This document shows positions 1 through 9,143 of a stretch of DNA of 64,000 nucleotides, piece after piece. The number at the start of each line of letters is the position of its first letter. Position 1 is the first letter of the stretch. The position numbers and the translations under genes were made by a program. Below the pieces are notes generated by a model. The model had not been told where the DNA came from and made no database searches. It worked only from the letters and a program-made list of their open reading frames with translations. Source of the DNA: Glutamicibacter sp. B1. Lineage in GTDB: Bacteria; Actinomycetota; Actinomycetes; Actinomycetales; Micrococcaceae. The stretch lies in the NCBI RefSeq assembly GCF_039602135.1, contig NZ_CP125942.1:2604001-2668000 (forward strand). Direction: 5' to 3'.

Positions 1-294
1 CACAGCTTGTGCAAGGATCACCGAACGCTCAACTTTTGCCCATGCAGAACCCCAGACTTGCTGGGTGAGCAACAAGGTTGGTGCGTGAATAGCCATGATG
101 GGCAGTTGGTACTTGTCCATCAATTCTTTGAGTGCACCTGCCGACTGACTCGCAGCATTTCCGGTCACTAAAACTTCGATACCGTCGTATCCAACGTCTT
201 TGGCCATTGCGAAGGCATCATGAACGCTCAGCGGATAAACTGATGCGCTGGATAAGGTGACCGGCACCTTATAAGAACTCTTCTGGTCTTCCAT
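1..294 (-). CDS. Sugar phosphate isomerase/epimerase, partial (C-terminus off left edge)
   Basis: 98 codons are visible and the rest lies beyond the left edge. The ATG at 294 follows AGGAGG (301-306) with a six-base spacer. The protein begins MEDQKSSYKVPVTLSSASVY and continues with VGYDGIEVLVTG and IMAIHAPTLL, the first beta-alpha units of a TIM barrel of the xylose-isomerase-like (AP endonuclease 2) superfamily. Substrate unknown. It lies 59 bases downstream of the Ppx/GppA gene on the same strand; the same pairing occurs in M. tuberculosis (Rv0496 and Rv0498), which supports the family call and likely co-transcription. Only a third of the protein can be judged. Confidence 0.75.
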   Translation of the reverse strand, partial: MEDQKSSYKVPVTLSSASVYPLSVHDAFAMAKDVGYDGIEVLVTGNAASQSAGALKELMDKYQLPIMAIHAPTLLLTQQVWGSAWAKVERSVILAQAV

Positions 295-353
295 GCCTTG
301 CCTCCTGTTACCGCGACCCATCTTCAGCGGGACACCTGTATCACCGAGAAAGT

Positions 354-1373
354 TTAGTTACTCGGCTCAGACAGAAACTGATGTTTCTCATGTGCCAAGG
401 CAACCTCTCCCACTCCAACGCTACTACTGAGCGGTGTCGCAGAGTCAAACATCACGTGATCAAAACGTCGCAACATCAAACCTTCACGAATAGCCCAAGG
501 GCAGATACGTACGGTTTTCAGTTTCAAAGCGCTCATTGCTTCATGCGCAACGATGGCTCCAGCCAATAGTTGAGGTGCACGAATTTCGGAGACACCCGGC
601 AATTCAGCCCGTTCAGACCAGCTCATGGCCGTCAGACGGTTAGTCCAAATTTTCAGTGCCTCACGGTTGAGCACGCGCTTGACGTAAGGACCTTCGTCGC
701 TAGGTGCCGCGCCGGTGATACGCGCTAATGAACGGAAAGTCTTTGAGGTAGCAGTTGCCAATGTTGGTTTCCCATACTGGCGCAGTTCAGTCGTCGGATC
801 GTTGAGCACGTCACGGACGTACATGCGCAATTCTTTGACTTCCTTGATGGAAGGCAAGTCATTGGGTAGCCATTCGCGAGTCAAGCGGCCAGCGCCCAAT
901 GGAACCGAGTAGGCCGTCTGAGGAAATTCATCGGTACCCCACGCAAGCTCCAGCGAACCGCCACCCATATCAAGGTTGAGGATTGATTCCGAGGACCACC
1001 CGAACCAGCGACGTACCGAGTAGAAAGTCATCCCGGCTTCTTCTTCACCGGTCAGTTCCATCAGGCTTACGCCGGTTTCGCTTTTTACCCGGTCCAGCAC
1101 GCTGGCACCATTGGACGATTCGCGAATTGCCGAGGTACAAAAAGCCATAAAGTCTTCCACCTGATGACTGCCAGCGAACTTTACCGCCTCATTGATAAAT
1201 GAGATCAATTCCCGCTGGCCCTCATCGGTGATTGCGCCGTATTCATTGAGGTAGCGCACCAAGGACAGCGGGCGCTTGTGCGACGCGTAAGGAACCGGGC
1301 GGGCTCCTGGGTATGCATCGACGAGCAAAAGGTGAACGGTATTTGAACCGATATCCAGGACACCTAGTCTCAT
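354..1373 (-). CDS. Ppx/GppA family phosphatase (exopolyphosphatase-like)
   Basis: A 339-residue protein of the ASKHA fold. Phosphate 1 loop at residues 7-12 (DIGSNT), a second glycine-rich loop LDMGGGSLE near 134-142, and the acidic ELTGEEEAG stretch near 107 that holds the catalytic glutamate in the family. Family members hydrolyse polyphosphate or pppGpp; length matches the short mycobacterial PPX1 type without the extra C-terminal HD domain of E. coli Ppx. ATG at 1373 has GAGGAG six bases upstream. It lies 32 bases downstream of topA. Whether polyphosphate or (p)ppGpp is the substrate cannot be read from sequence. Confidence 0.88.
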   Translation of the reverse strand: MRLGVLDIGSNTVHLLLVDAYPGARPVPYASHKRPLSLVRYLNEYGAITDEGQRELISFINEAVKFAGSHQVEDFMAFCTSAIRESSNGASVLDRVKSETGVSLMELTGEEEAGMTFYSVRRWFGWSSESILNLDMGGGSLELAWGTDEFPQTAYSVPLGAGRLTREWLPNDLPSIKEVKELRMYVRDVLNDPTTELRQYGKPTLATATSKTFRSLARITGAAPSDEGPYVKRVLNREALKIWTNRLTAMSWSERAELPGVSEIRAPQLLAGAIVAHEAMSALKLKTVRICPWAIREGLMLRRFDHVMFDSATPLSSSVGVGEVALAHEKHQFLSEPSN

Positions 1374-1405
1374 GGTGCGCTCCTCATTAGGCCGTGCAAG
1401 AACTG

Positions 1406-4195
1406 TTAGTCAGTCTTTTTTGCGGTGGTCGTTTTTGCTGTGGTCTTCTTGGCTGGGGCTTTTTTGGCCGGAGCCTTCTTAGCCGGCGCCTTTTTCGCGG
1501 TGCGCTTGACCGGGCCACGCGCACGCTTATCGGCCAACAGCTCGATGGCACGCTCTCGAGTCAGCTCTTCCAACGACGTTCCGCGCGGAACAGTAATGTT
1601 GGTGACCCCATCGGTGATGTATGGGCCGAAGCGACCATCCTTGACCACGATGTTCTTCTCGCTGGTTGGATCCACTCCGAACTCGGCCAGTGGTGGCACC
1701 GCAGCACGACGGCCACGTTGCTTTGGCTGGGAGTAAATCTCCAGGGCTTCATCCAAGGTAATCGTGAAGATCTGCTCTTCACTTTCGATGGATCGTGAAT
1801 CGCTGCCCTTCTTCAGGTATGGGCCAAAACGACCGTTCTGAACGGTGATTTCTTCGCCTTCAGCGTCAGCACCCACAATGCGTGGCAAGCTCATCAGCTT
1901 GAGCGCATCCTCCAAAGTCACCGTTTCCACGCTCATCGATTTGAACAACGAGGCGGTGCGTGGCTTGATCTTGGCAGGCTTCTTTGGTGGCTTCGGCTTG
2001 CCGTTCTTGTAGTACTCAACAGGCAGAGCAGCTAATTCCTCGGCCGTTGGCTCTGGAATGATCTCGGTGACATACGCACCGTACCGACCATCCTTGGCCA
2101 CGATCTTGCGACCAGTTTCTGGGTCATTGCCCAGTTCCTTTTCAGCGACCTGCGACGTAGCAAAGAGCTCTTCAGCCTTCGCCGCAGTCAGCTCATCGGG
2201 AGCCAAGTCTTCTGGCACATTGGCGCGCTGAGGCTCGGTACCTTCTTCAGCACCCTCTGGGATGGCGCGTTCTAGGTATGGGCCAAACTTGCCTACACGC
2301 AAGGTGATGTCGTCGGTAACGCGAATCGAGTTGATCGCGCGGGCATCAATGTCGCCGAGGTTATCGACCACATGCTTTAGGCCTTCAGTCTCGGAATCCG
2401 CACCCTTACCGAAGTAGAAAAGGTTCAACCAGTCGGTACGTGCACGGTGACCCTTGGCGATTTCGTCGAGGTCATCTTCCAAGCGAGCCGTGAAGTCATA
2501 GTCAACGTACTTGGCAAAGTGCTCTTCAAGGAGGCGAATTACCGAGAAGGCAATCCAGCTTGGCACCAGTGCGCCACCACGTTTGGTCACATAGCCACGA
2601 TCCATGATGGTGGAAATGGTTGGCGCGTAGGTCGATGGACGACCGATCTCGCGCTTTTCCAACTCTGCAACGATCGAAGCTTCGGTGTAACGAGCAGGCG
2701 GGGTCGTTTCGTGTCCCAGAGCCTGCAGCTCATCACCGGCGAGGTGCTGGCCAACTGATAGCTGTGGCAAACGGGCTTCTGCGTCTTGGGCGGCTGCTTC
2801 CAGAGCTTGCTCGTCCTTGCCTTCTTCGTAGGCAGAGAGGAAACCACGGAAAGTGATCACGGTACCGGAGGCCGAGAATTCAGCGACTCGCTGATCACTG
2901 GCAGTGCCCTGCAACTTGATGGTCGCGGTAAAGCCCTTAGCATCGGCCATCTGAGAGGCAACGGTGCGCTTCCAGATCAATTCGTAGAGTGCGTACTCAT
3001 CCTTGGACAGGGAGGAGCGCACGTCCTTAGGGCGACGGAACATATCGCCAGCGGGACGAATAGCTTCGTGAGCTTCCTGCGCAGCGTCTGACTTGGCCTT
3101 GTACACGCGAGGCTTAGCCGGCACAGAGTCTGCACCATAAAGTTCAGTAGCCTGCTTGCGTGCCGCGGTCGTAGCTTCCTGAGACAGGAACACAGAGTCG
3201 GTACGCATATAGGTGATGTAGCCGTTTTCATACAGTCGCTGAGCGATCTGCATGGTGATCTTCGAGCTCCAACGCAATTTGCGAGAAGCTTCCTGCTGCA
3301 GCGTTGAGGTAGTGAAAGGAGCCGCTGGGCGACGGGTGTAAGGCTTGTCTTCAACGGAAGTGACAGCGAAGTCAGTATCCGAGAGATTCGCTACCAGCGA
3401 CTGCGCAGAGTCTTGGTCAAGATGTGCCAGCTTGGTGCGCGAGTTCTTGAGCTGTCCACGGTCATCAAAGTCACGGCCAGAAGCGACGCGTGCACCGTCG
3501 ACGGAGGAAAGCTTCGCGGAGAAGCTTTCACCTTCAGCGGTAGCAAAGTCACCCTTAACATCCCAGTATCCTGCCGGGATGAAAGCCATACGCTCGCGTT
3601 CGCGCTCAACAACCAGGCGGGTAGCTACCGACTGCACGCGACCTGCGGAGAGCCCGCGAGCCACCTTGCGCCAAAGCACCGGCGAGATTTCATAACCGTA
3701 GAGTCGGTCTAGGACGCGGCGGGTTTCCTGGGCATCAACGAGGTCGGTATCCAGTTCGCGCATGTTATCCAGTGCGCGCGCAATACCTTCCTTGGTGATT
3801 TCGGTGAAGGCCAGACGACGAACTGGGACCTTGGGCTTGAGTACCTGCAACAGGTGCCACGCGATGGCTTCGCCTTCGCGGTCCGCATCGGTTGCGAGGT
3901 AGAGTTCGTCGGCTTCTTTGAGCTTGGCCTTCAGCTCAGAAACACGCTTCTTCTTATCTGGGTAGACCATGTAATACGGTTCAAAGTCGTTATCCAGATC
4001 AACAGCGAATTTACCGACCGAAGTTTTCTTCAGCTCGGTGGGAAGTTCCGAGGGCTGTGGAAGGTCGCGGATATGCCCCACCGAAGCGTCAACATCGAAG
4101 CCCTCGCCCAAATACTTGGCGATAGACTTCACCTTGGCAGGAGACTCCACAATTACGAGTTTCTTACCAGTCTTTTCCTTGGCCTTGGGGGGCAC
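1406..4195 (-). CDS. topA: DNA topoisomerase I
   Basis: Type IA topoisomerase, 929 residues, which relaxes negative supercoils. Toprim domain at the N-terminus (KLVIVESPAK at 12-21; DADRE with D103, D105, E107), and the active-site tyrosine Y329 in ITYMRTDS. The C-terminal third contains repeated FGPYL/YGAYV topo C-repeats in place of zinc fingers, then a lysine/alanine tail (KKAPAKKAPAKK), as in mycobacterial TopA, where the basic tail helps processivity. The start is GTG with AAGGAG about five bases upstream. The tail is encoded by near-identical 15-base units around 1450-1500. Essential housekeeping gene. Confidence 0.97.
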   Translation of the reverse strand: MPPKAKEKTGKKLVIVESPAKVKSIAKYLGEGFDVDASVGHIRDLPQPSELPTELKKTSVGKFAVDLDNDFEPYYMVYPDKKKRVSELKAKLKEADELYLATDADREGEAIAWHLLQVLKPKVPVRRLAFTEITKEGIARALDNMRELDTDLVDAQETRRVLDRLYGYEISPVLWRKVARGLSAGRVQSVATRLVVERERERMAFIPAGYWDVKGDFATAEGESFSAKLSSVDGARVASGRDFDDRGQLKNSRTKLAHLDQDSAQSLVANLSDTDFAVTSVEDKPYTRRPAAPFTTSTLQQEASRKLRWSSKITMQIAQRLYENGYITYMRTDSVFLSQEATTAARKQATELYGADSVPAKPRVYKAKSDAAQEAHEAIRPAGDMFRRPKDVRSSLSKDEYALYELIWKRTVASQMADAKGFTATIKLQGTASDQRVAEFSASGTVITFRGFLSAYEEGKDEQALEAAAQDAEARLPQLSVGQHLAGDELQALGHETTPPARYTEASIVAELEKREIGRPSTYAPTISTIMDRGYVTKRGGALVPSWIAFSVIRLLEEHFAKYVDYDFTARLEDDLDEIAKGHRARTDWLNLFYFGKGADSETEGLKHVVDNLGDIDARAINSIRVTDDITLRVGKFGPYLERAIPEGAEEGTEPQRANVPEDLAPDELTAAKAEELFATSQVAEKELGNDPETGRKIVAKDGRYGAYVTEIIPEPTAEELAALPVEYYKNGKPKPPKKPAKIKPRTASLFKSMSVETVTLEDALKLMSLPRIVGADAEGEEITVQNGRFGPYLKKGSDSRSIESEEQIFTITLDEALEIYSQPKQRGRRAAVPPLAEFGVDPTSEKNIVVKDGRFGPYITDGVTNITVPRGTSLEELTRERAIELLADKRARGPVKRTAKKAPAKKAPAKKAPAKKTTAKTTTAKKTD

Positions 4196-4343
4196 AGCAC
4201 TCCTTTATACAGTACGGATTTTTAGGACCTTTATCCGGCCCGTACTAAATCCGACATCACAGCTTCGTTCTATGTGCCTACTCTATAGCCACATTTCCCG
4301 ATGATCTTACACCGAAGAATTGCTGCGGTTTGAGTGAGGCATT

Positions 4344-4949
4344 CTATGTAGTTCTCTCCCCGGAGGTCTGATATTCGGGAAGCAACGAGATTAAGTAGAA
4401 CATACGACGAGAGTCAATACTGCGTTCTTCGGCCGTCGCTGTGGCCTCGTACTCATAGACAAGGTCCAACATTCTGCGGTTGAACTCACGCTGTTTTTCT
4501 TCGGAAAGGAACACCAACCCACTAGTGAGCATGGGTGGGCGATCCGGATCCGGAGTAATTCCAGCCTTAGCTTCAGCCTCGCGTCGTTGCACTTCAGCAT
4601 TCAGTCGAGTTCTAAATGCGTTTAATTGCACGTTGAGATACGCGGTTTTTGCGTTGGTGGAATCGATCTGAGTGTTCAATTCCAAACGTTCACCGGCAGC
4701 TCGCCACCTGCGTTCACGTGCGTCGCCTTCGCTGGCCGCACGAATCACGTACCCATATTTCTCTAGAGCTCTCAGGTGGTAGCTCATAGCGCTGGGTGTC
4801 AGCGCACACAACGAGGCGAGCTCCGTTGCGGTGCGTGTGGTCTGGGATGCAAAAAGTTCATCCAAGACGATCAGCCGAGCGTCGTGGGCCAACGCTCGAA
4901 TGGCTTGTGGGTCGGTGATGGAGACGACCTGCGGAATATCGATCTCCAT
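4344..4949 (-). CDS. ArsR-family (winged helix-turn-helix) transcriptional regulator
   Basis: About 201 residues from the ATG at 4949, which has AAGGTG eight bases upstream. The frame is open further, to a GTG at 5021 that overlaps the stop of the methyltransferase gene by four bases (GTGA), giving 225 residues; another ATG is at 4994. Residues near ALAHDARLIVLDELF and LTPSAMSYHLRALEKYGYV form the winged helix typical of ArsR-like regulators. No CxC metal-binding motif is visible, so a metal sensor is unlikely; the C-terminal half is alpha-helical and of unknown ligand. Target genes unknown. Translational coupling to the upstream methyltransferase is plausible. Confidence 0.8.
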   Translation of the reverse strand: MEIDIPQVVSITDPQAIRALAHDARLIVLDELFASQTTRTATELASLCALTPSAMSYHLRALEKYGYVIRAASEGDARERRWRAAGERLELNTQIDSTNAKTAYLNVQLNAFRTRLNAEVQRREAEAKAGITPDPDRPPMLTSGLVFLSEEKQREFNRRMLDLVYEYEATATAEERSIDSRRMFYLISLLPEYQTSGERTT

Positions 4950-5017
4950 CGTCGAGGCACCTTCAGCCTGTTCCTCAATTGTGTTGCGTGTCATAGGCAA
5001 AAACTTTAGCGCTTGTT

Positions 5018-6607
5018 TCACATTTTACGAAGCATGCCATGTAGCAAGAGACGTTTCACCGCTTCATAAAGCCGATCTGCGAAGTCTTCCTGCCCTTCTC
5101 CGATCAACGATTCTAGCGCATTGACTAGCTGAAACACGGACAAATCACCGTCACAAGCAGAAACGAATCCAGCCTGTGCAGTATCAAGTAATTCGGTCCT
5201 GCGCAGCCCTGCGCCCTGCCGCAACAGAATCACCCCTGGGTGCTCCGCACCGGGACGCTGGTGGCGTTCTTCGGTGACATCATCAGCAACAAGCAGATGC
5301 CATTGTTTGAATTCTTCTCCCGCCCGAGCCAGCTCGTCAGCCATAGCGATATCACGCTGCAGGGTGGGCGCCAGAGGCTGTTCAACAGGATGCGTGATTT
5401 GTTCGTAGCTTTGAATCACCGCTTCCTGTCCCACAGGGCGGCGGAAATACACCAGTCCGAAGCCAATAGCTGCGACATTGCGTGATTCAAAATCGTCTAA
5501 ATACGCGTTATAGGCAGCAACGTAGGAGTTTTGATCTTCAGTCTGCGAAGAATCACGAAGCCACGTCTCGGCATATCCACTGGGGGTAGTCTGCTCACGT
5601 TCAATGACCCAGACATCAAGCTCATCACCAAACCACTGGCGAACTCGTACATCCCAAGCAGTATTGGAATCGTCATCTAGGCGAGGAATCTCCCAGTTAG
5701 AGAGCATTTGCATCGAGCCCCCGGGATTCAAGAATTCCGGAGCTTGCTCGATGAGCGTACTAACCAGGCGATCCCCTGCCATCCCACCATCACGGTAAGT
5801 GAATCGATCTTTTGCGCGCTCGGTGGAACTTCGCGGAGTAATCACGAACGGAGGATTACTGGCAATCAAGTCAAAGCGCTCACCGGCGACCGGTTCAAAT
5901 AGGCTGCCCTGTAACAACGTGACACGAGACTCAAGGTTTTTCGGATCCAGCTTGAGTACGCGGTGGTTCAGCAAAAGGTTAAAACGAGCAAATCCCAAGG
6001 CCCGCTTGGACAGATCCGTGGCGGTCACATGTTGGGCGTGGGACAGCAAGTGAAAGAGCTGAATGCCGCAACCGGTACCAAGGTCCAAGGCGCGGTCAAC
6101 CTCGGCACGGATGGTTAGCTGTGCCAAAGTCAGCGATGCTTGCCCGATACCCAACACGTGATCTGTTCGCAGCACCCCTGGGCGCTGGTGCGCCCCAAGA
6201 TCATGGGCAACCCAAAGTTCTCCGTCGGCGTCAGATGAGTGCAGCGCCAAGGCCACAGTCGCACGGAATCCATCGGCCCACGCCTCTATCAATCCGAGCT
6301 TCAGCAAGCCTTCGGTTTTCAGCTCACTAAACGCAAGGTTTATGGCTGACTTGGCTACAGTCTGGCCCAATTGAAATAGGCGTACCACGGTAACCAACGG
6401 GGTGTCTGGTTTTTGTCGATCAAGAATGCGCAATGCAGGGTGAATCTGATCGCGAGCAAAGGCTGCAGCTGCTTCTTCGCCTAGTAACTGGGCGACGTTG
6501 TCGTAGCGGTAGCCAACATTGCTCAAGTCCTTCTCAAGCAGGTCAAGCAACAGTTGGTCGGCACTTTGCGGGGTCTGGTCCAGGGCAGAAAATTCAGCAG
6601 CATTCAC
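5018..6607 (-). CDS. Class I SAM-dependent methyltransferase with NPPF motif (DUF7059-like N-terminus)
   Basis: A 529-residue protein. After about 165 residues of an N-terminal accessory domain comes motif I (LDLGTGCGIQ, near 174) and the catalytic NPPF motif in LIASNPPFVI (near 254). N/D-PP-Y/F motifs methylate planar amino groups of bases or glutamine, so an rRNA/tRNA N-methyltransferase or a PrmC-like activity is possible. Full-length actinobacterial homologues with the same two-part architecture are common and mostly uncharacterised. Start is a GTG at 6607 without a strong ribosome binding site. It overlaps the downstream ArsR frame by four bases. Substrate not determinable. Confidence 0.8.
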   Translation of the reverse strand: MNAAEFSALDQTPQSADQLLLDLLEKDLSNVGYRYDNVAQLLGEEAAAAFARDQIHPALRILDRQKPDTPLVTVVRLFQLGQTVAKSAINLAFSELKTEGLLKLGLIEAWADGFRATVALALHSSDADGELWVAHDLGAHQRPGVLRTDHVLGIGQASLTLAQLTIRAEVDRALDLGTGCGIQLFHLLSHAQHVTATDLSKRALGFARFNLLLNHRVLKLDPKNLESRVTLLQGSLFEPVAGERFDLIASNPPFVITPRSSTERAKDRFTYRDGGMAGDRLVSTLIEQAPEFLNPGGSMQMLSNWEIPRLDDDSNTAWDVRVRQWFGDELDVWVIEREQTTPSGYAETWLRDSSQTEDQNSYVAAYNAYLDDFESRNVAAIGFGLVYFRRPVGQEAVIQSYEQITHPVEQPLAPTLQRDIAMADELARAGEEFKQWHLLVADDVTEERHQRPGAEHPGVILLRQGAGLRRTELLDTAQAGFVSACDGDLSVFQLVNALESLIGEGQEDFADRLYEAVKRLLLHGMLRKM

Positions 6608-6680
6608 AGTCTCAATTCTACCTAGTCACGCAACCGTCAACAGATAGGTCAGGACGCACAGCCAAGATTAGGATATGGAC

Positions 6681-7259
6681 ATGACTCAAGTGACGGTTAA
6701 CTATCTTCAGCAGCTAAGCCCCAGTGAGGTCATCCCTTCCACCAGGTCTTTGCCAAGCAATGCCCGTATTGAGCTGGCGGCCGAGATTAGCCCCGAGTTT
6801 TCTCGATTCCTCTACCAAAGCGTTGGCAGTGAATTGAATTGGGCGGATCGGTTGGATTCAACTCGCGCTCAGTGGGACGAAGTTTTGCGACGCCCCGGAT
6901 CAGAAACTTGGGTTCTGTACATCGATGGCTCACCCAAAGGCTATTTTGAGCTGGTCACCACCTCCACAGCCACCGCGAGCGACGTAGAAATCTTTTACTT
7001 TGGCCTCTTCCCAGAAGCTACCGGTCATGGTCTGGGAGCAGTAATGCTCACCGAAGCGCTTCAACGAGCGTGGGAACTACACTCTCGGTGGCCACAGCTG
7101 CCAGCCGTAGCGCGCGTATGGCTTCACACCTGTTCTCTCGATGGACCCGCAGCCTTGCCGAATTATCAAGCCAGGGGACTGAAAATTTACCGCACCGAAG
7201 TCGAAGATTCTCAAGTGCGTGATGCTTCCGTGGGATTGTGGCCACAACCAACTACATAG
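6681..7259 (+). CDS. GNAT-family N-acetyltransferase
   Basis: About 192 residues from ATG 6681; the ATG at 6675 is less likely because AGGA (6670-6673) is only one base before it but seven before 6681. The acetyl-CoA loop is recognisable as FGLFPEATGHGLGAVMLTEA (Q/R-x-x-G-x-G/A type), and the C-terminal CSLDGPAALPNYQARGLKIY resembles the last GNAT strand-helix. Similar to the Micrococcaceae acetyltransferases annotated only as GNAT. Substrate unknown. Transcribed divergently from the methyltransferase gene and convergent with trhO. Confidence 0.85.
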   Translation: MTQVTVNYLQQLSPSEVIPSTRSLPSNARIELAAEISPEFSRFLYQSVGSELNWADRLDSTRAQWDEVLRRPGSETWVLYIDGSPKGYFELVTTSTATASDVEIFYFGLFPEATGHGLGAVMLTEALQRAWELHSRWPQLPAVARVWLHTCSLDGPAALPNYQARGLKIYRTEVEDSQVRDASVGLWPQPTT

Positions 7260-7267
7260 CGCAAAAA

Positions 7268-7305
7268 AGCTCGGCATCACCCTCTTTGAAGGGTGATGCC
7301 GAGCT
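7268..7305 (-). terminator. Rho-independent terminator of trhO
   Basis: Perfect 15-base arms (7268-7282 and 7291-7305) with an eight-base loop. Read on the minus strand, the stem is followed by six T residues (bases 7263-7268 are A on the plus strand), so it suits the gene at 7323-8225; it may also stop the convergent acetyltransferase transcript. Confidence 0.9.
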
Positions 7306-7322
7306 AAGTACTCAACGCTTAT

Positions 7323-8225
7323 TTAGGCGTCGACGCTGCTGCAATCTGGGCAACGACGAAGGGTTTCGTCCTTCGCGCAGTCCTCGCAGAAAAGTCGTAG
7401 GTTGCGGCATGTTGGGTTCGAACAGTTTTCAAACTTATTCGTGGGGCCTTCACATCCGACGCACTTACCGATGGTCTCGGCCTTGTCGGAGAACTCGGTG
7501 TGCATACGCTTATCGAATACGTAGAGGGAACCCTCCCACAAGCCTTCGTCACCATACTTTTCGCCGTAGCGGACGATACCGCCTTGCATCTGGTAAACCT
7601 CTTGGAAGCCACGCTTAACCATCAATGCAGAAAGCACCTCGCAGCGGATGCCTCCGGTGCAATAGGTAACCACTGGCTGGTCTTTGAGGTGGTCGTACTT
7701 GCCTGAGTCGAGCTCTGCGACAAAATCGCGGGTGGTGTCAACATCAGGGACGATAGCGTCCTTGAACTTACCGATCTGAGCTTCAAAAGCATTGCGTCCG
7801 TCAAAGAAGTGAACCTTTTCGCCGGACTTCTTCTTGGCGTCTACCAATTCATGCAGTTCTTCGGGACGCAGGTGCGTACCGCCACCGACTACACCGTTCT
7901 CATCAACTTCAAGTTCGCCCGGTGCGCCGAAAGTAACAATCTCATCGCGAACCTTAACGGAGATACGAGGGAAGTCTTCAGCGGATCCTTCGGACCACTT
8001 GATATCCATCTTTTTGAACGCAGGTAGCTCGCGCGTAGCTTTGACGTAAGCTTTGACGGCTGAGATCTCGCCACCGACGGTACCGTTGATGCCGTCTTTG
8101 GAGATGATGATTCGTCCGCGCAGTCCCCAACGTTCCAATAATGAACGCTGCCACAAGCGAATAGCTTCCGGGTCTGGGAGCGGAGTAAATGCGTAATACA
8201 GAACAATGCGATGAATGGCCACCAT
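7323..8225 (-). CDS. trhO: tRNA 5-hydroxyuridine(34) synthase, rhodanese-type
   Basis: A 300-residue protein of the YceA/TrhO family, which hydroxylates U34 of tRNAs in an oxygen-dependent reaction. N-terminal ferredoxin-like acylphosphatase domain (residues 1-100), central rhodanese domain with the diagnostic loop YCTGGIRCE (C189 active-site cysteine, C195), and a cysteine-rich C-terminus ([26 protein letters not shown]) that probably binds zinc. Start ATG at 8225 has no Shine-Dalgarno sequence and TACTAA lies about six bases upstream, so a leaderless transcript is possible. Confidence 0.92.
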   Translation of the reverse strand: MVAIHRIVLYYAFTPLPDPEAIRLWQRSLLERWGLRGRIIISKDGINGTVGGEISAVKAYVKATRELPAFKKMDIKWSEGSAEDFPRISVKVRDEIVTFGAPGELEVDENGVVGGGTHLRPEELHELVDAKKKSGEKVHFFDGRNAFEAQIGKFKDAIVPDVDTTRDFVAELDSGKYDHLKDQPVVTYCTGGIRCEVLSALMVKRGFQEVYQMQGGIVRYGEKYGDEGLWEGSLYVFDKRMHTEFSDKAETIGKCVGCEGPTNKFENCSNPTCRNLRLFCEDCAKDETLRRCPDCSSVDA

Positions 8226-8386
8226 ACAATGTTAGTAGCTTTTGGGCGCGAAACGCCGAGTAAAAGAGCAACGTCACACTGATTTCTCCCGAATTTTCCA
8301 GTACTCCGGTTGTCCAAGAGTTTCAACTAGGCAACGATTAGTTCAATGTCAGCAAATTCCTAGGAAAGACAAGGTAGGGTCAAAAT

Positions 8387-9043
8387 ATGGCATCAAACGC
8401 AAGCGATGAACTGATCGGCACCTGGGTAACCGGCTGGGCAGGAGCCCGTGGCTATGAAACTCGCAATGAGGGACGAGTCCATGCTGCCCTGCGTCACGAC
8501 ACCACTGAAGACTGGGAATACGTTATTTACGGCCCGTCAAAAGAGGAACTAGCAGCGGTCGCCGAGACCCTCAAAAAGCACCCTAACCGTCGACTTACAG
8601 CTTTCGACGATTCGGCAGAAAACCTAGTCTCAATCGCCAACGAAGTTGGCTTGCAGGTCACGGCCGATGACGAAGCACTTATGGTCACCGAATTGGCGGT
8701 ACATGACGTCGAGGTCCCACTGCCAGCAGACGGCTTTGTCTTCCAGATTGAACGCGATGGCACCCACGCATATGTTTCGCTTCACCCTGAGGACAAGCAA
8801 GAAGTTGTTGCGGCTTCAGGACATGTTTCAGCAGTAGATGGCTTCGCCATTTTTGATCGAATCATCACCGGAGCAGATTTCCGTCGCCGTGGTCTAGGTA
8901 CTTTGATCATGCGTGCCCTGGCTTCTCTAGCACAGGAACATGACGTTGATGAAGGACTACTAATCGCCTCTGTAGATGGGCAACAGTTGTACGCATCATT
9001 GGGCTGGACTTCGCTCGGTAAAGTCGTGATGTTCAAGGCTTAA
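8387..9043 (+). CDS. GNAT-family N-acetyltransferase
   Basis: A 218-residue protein: an N-terminal part of about 100 residues without a recognised signature, then a GNAT domain with the acetyl-CoA loop ADFRRRGLGTLIMRALASLA (near 162-181) and a terminal LYASLGWTSLGKVVMFKA segment typical of the fold. Two-part GNATs of this length are widespread in Micrococcaceae without known substrates. Divergent from trhO, followed by a strong terminator at 9061-9102. Confidence 0.85.
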   Translation: MASNASDELIGTWVTGWAGARGYETRNEGRVHAALRHDTTEDWEYVIYGPSKEELAAVAETLKKHPNRRLTAFDDSAENLVSIANEVGLQVTADDEALMVTELAVHDVEVPLPADGFVFQIERDGTHAYVSLHPEDKQEVVAASGHVSAVDGFAIFDRIITGADFRRRGLGTLIMRALASLAQEHDVDEGLLIASVDGQQLYASLGWTSLGKVVMFKA

Positions 9044-9060
9044 GCCTTCTAGAGTTTTCC

Positions 9061-9102
9061 TATCGCCGTACCCAACGCAACAAACCGTTGGGTACGGCGA
9101 TA
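9061..9102 (+). terminator. Intrinsic terminator between acetyltransferase and helicase genes
   Basis: Perfect 17-base inverted repeat (9061-9077 / 9086-9102), eight-base loop, then GTCTTT. Eighteen bases downstream of the acetyltransferase stop, it separates this gene from the helicase on the same strand. Confidence 0.85.
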
Positions 9103-9143
9103 GTCTTTAACTTCAGTAATTCTTGGTTCCGAAAGGCGTCCAC

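Noticed and set aside
1450..1500. 15-base repeats resembling a CRISPR or satellite
   Set aside because: They encode the lysine/alanine tail of TopA in frame; there are no unique spacers.
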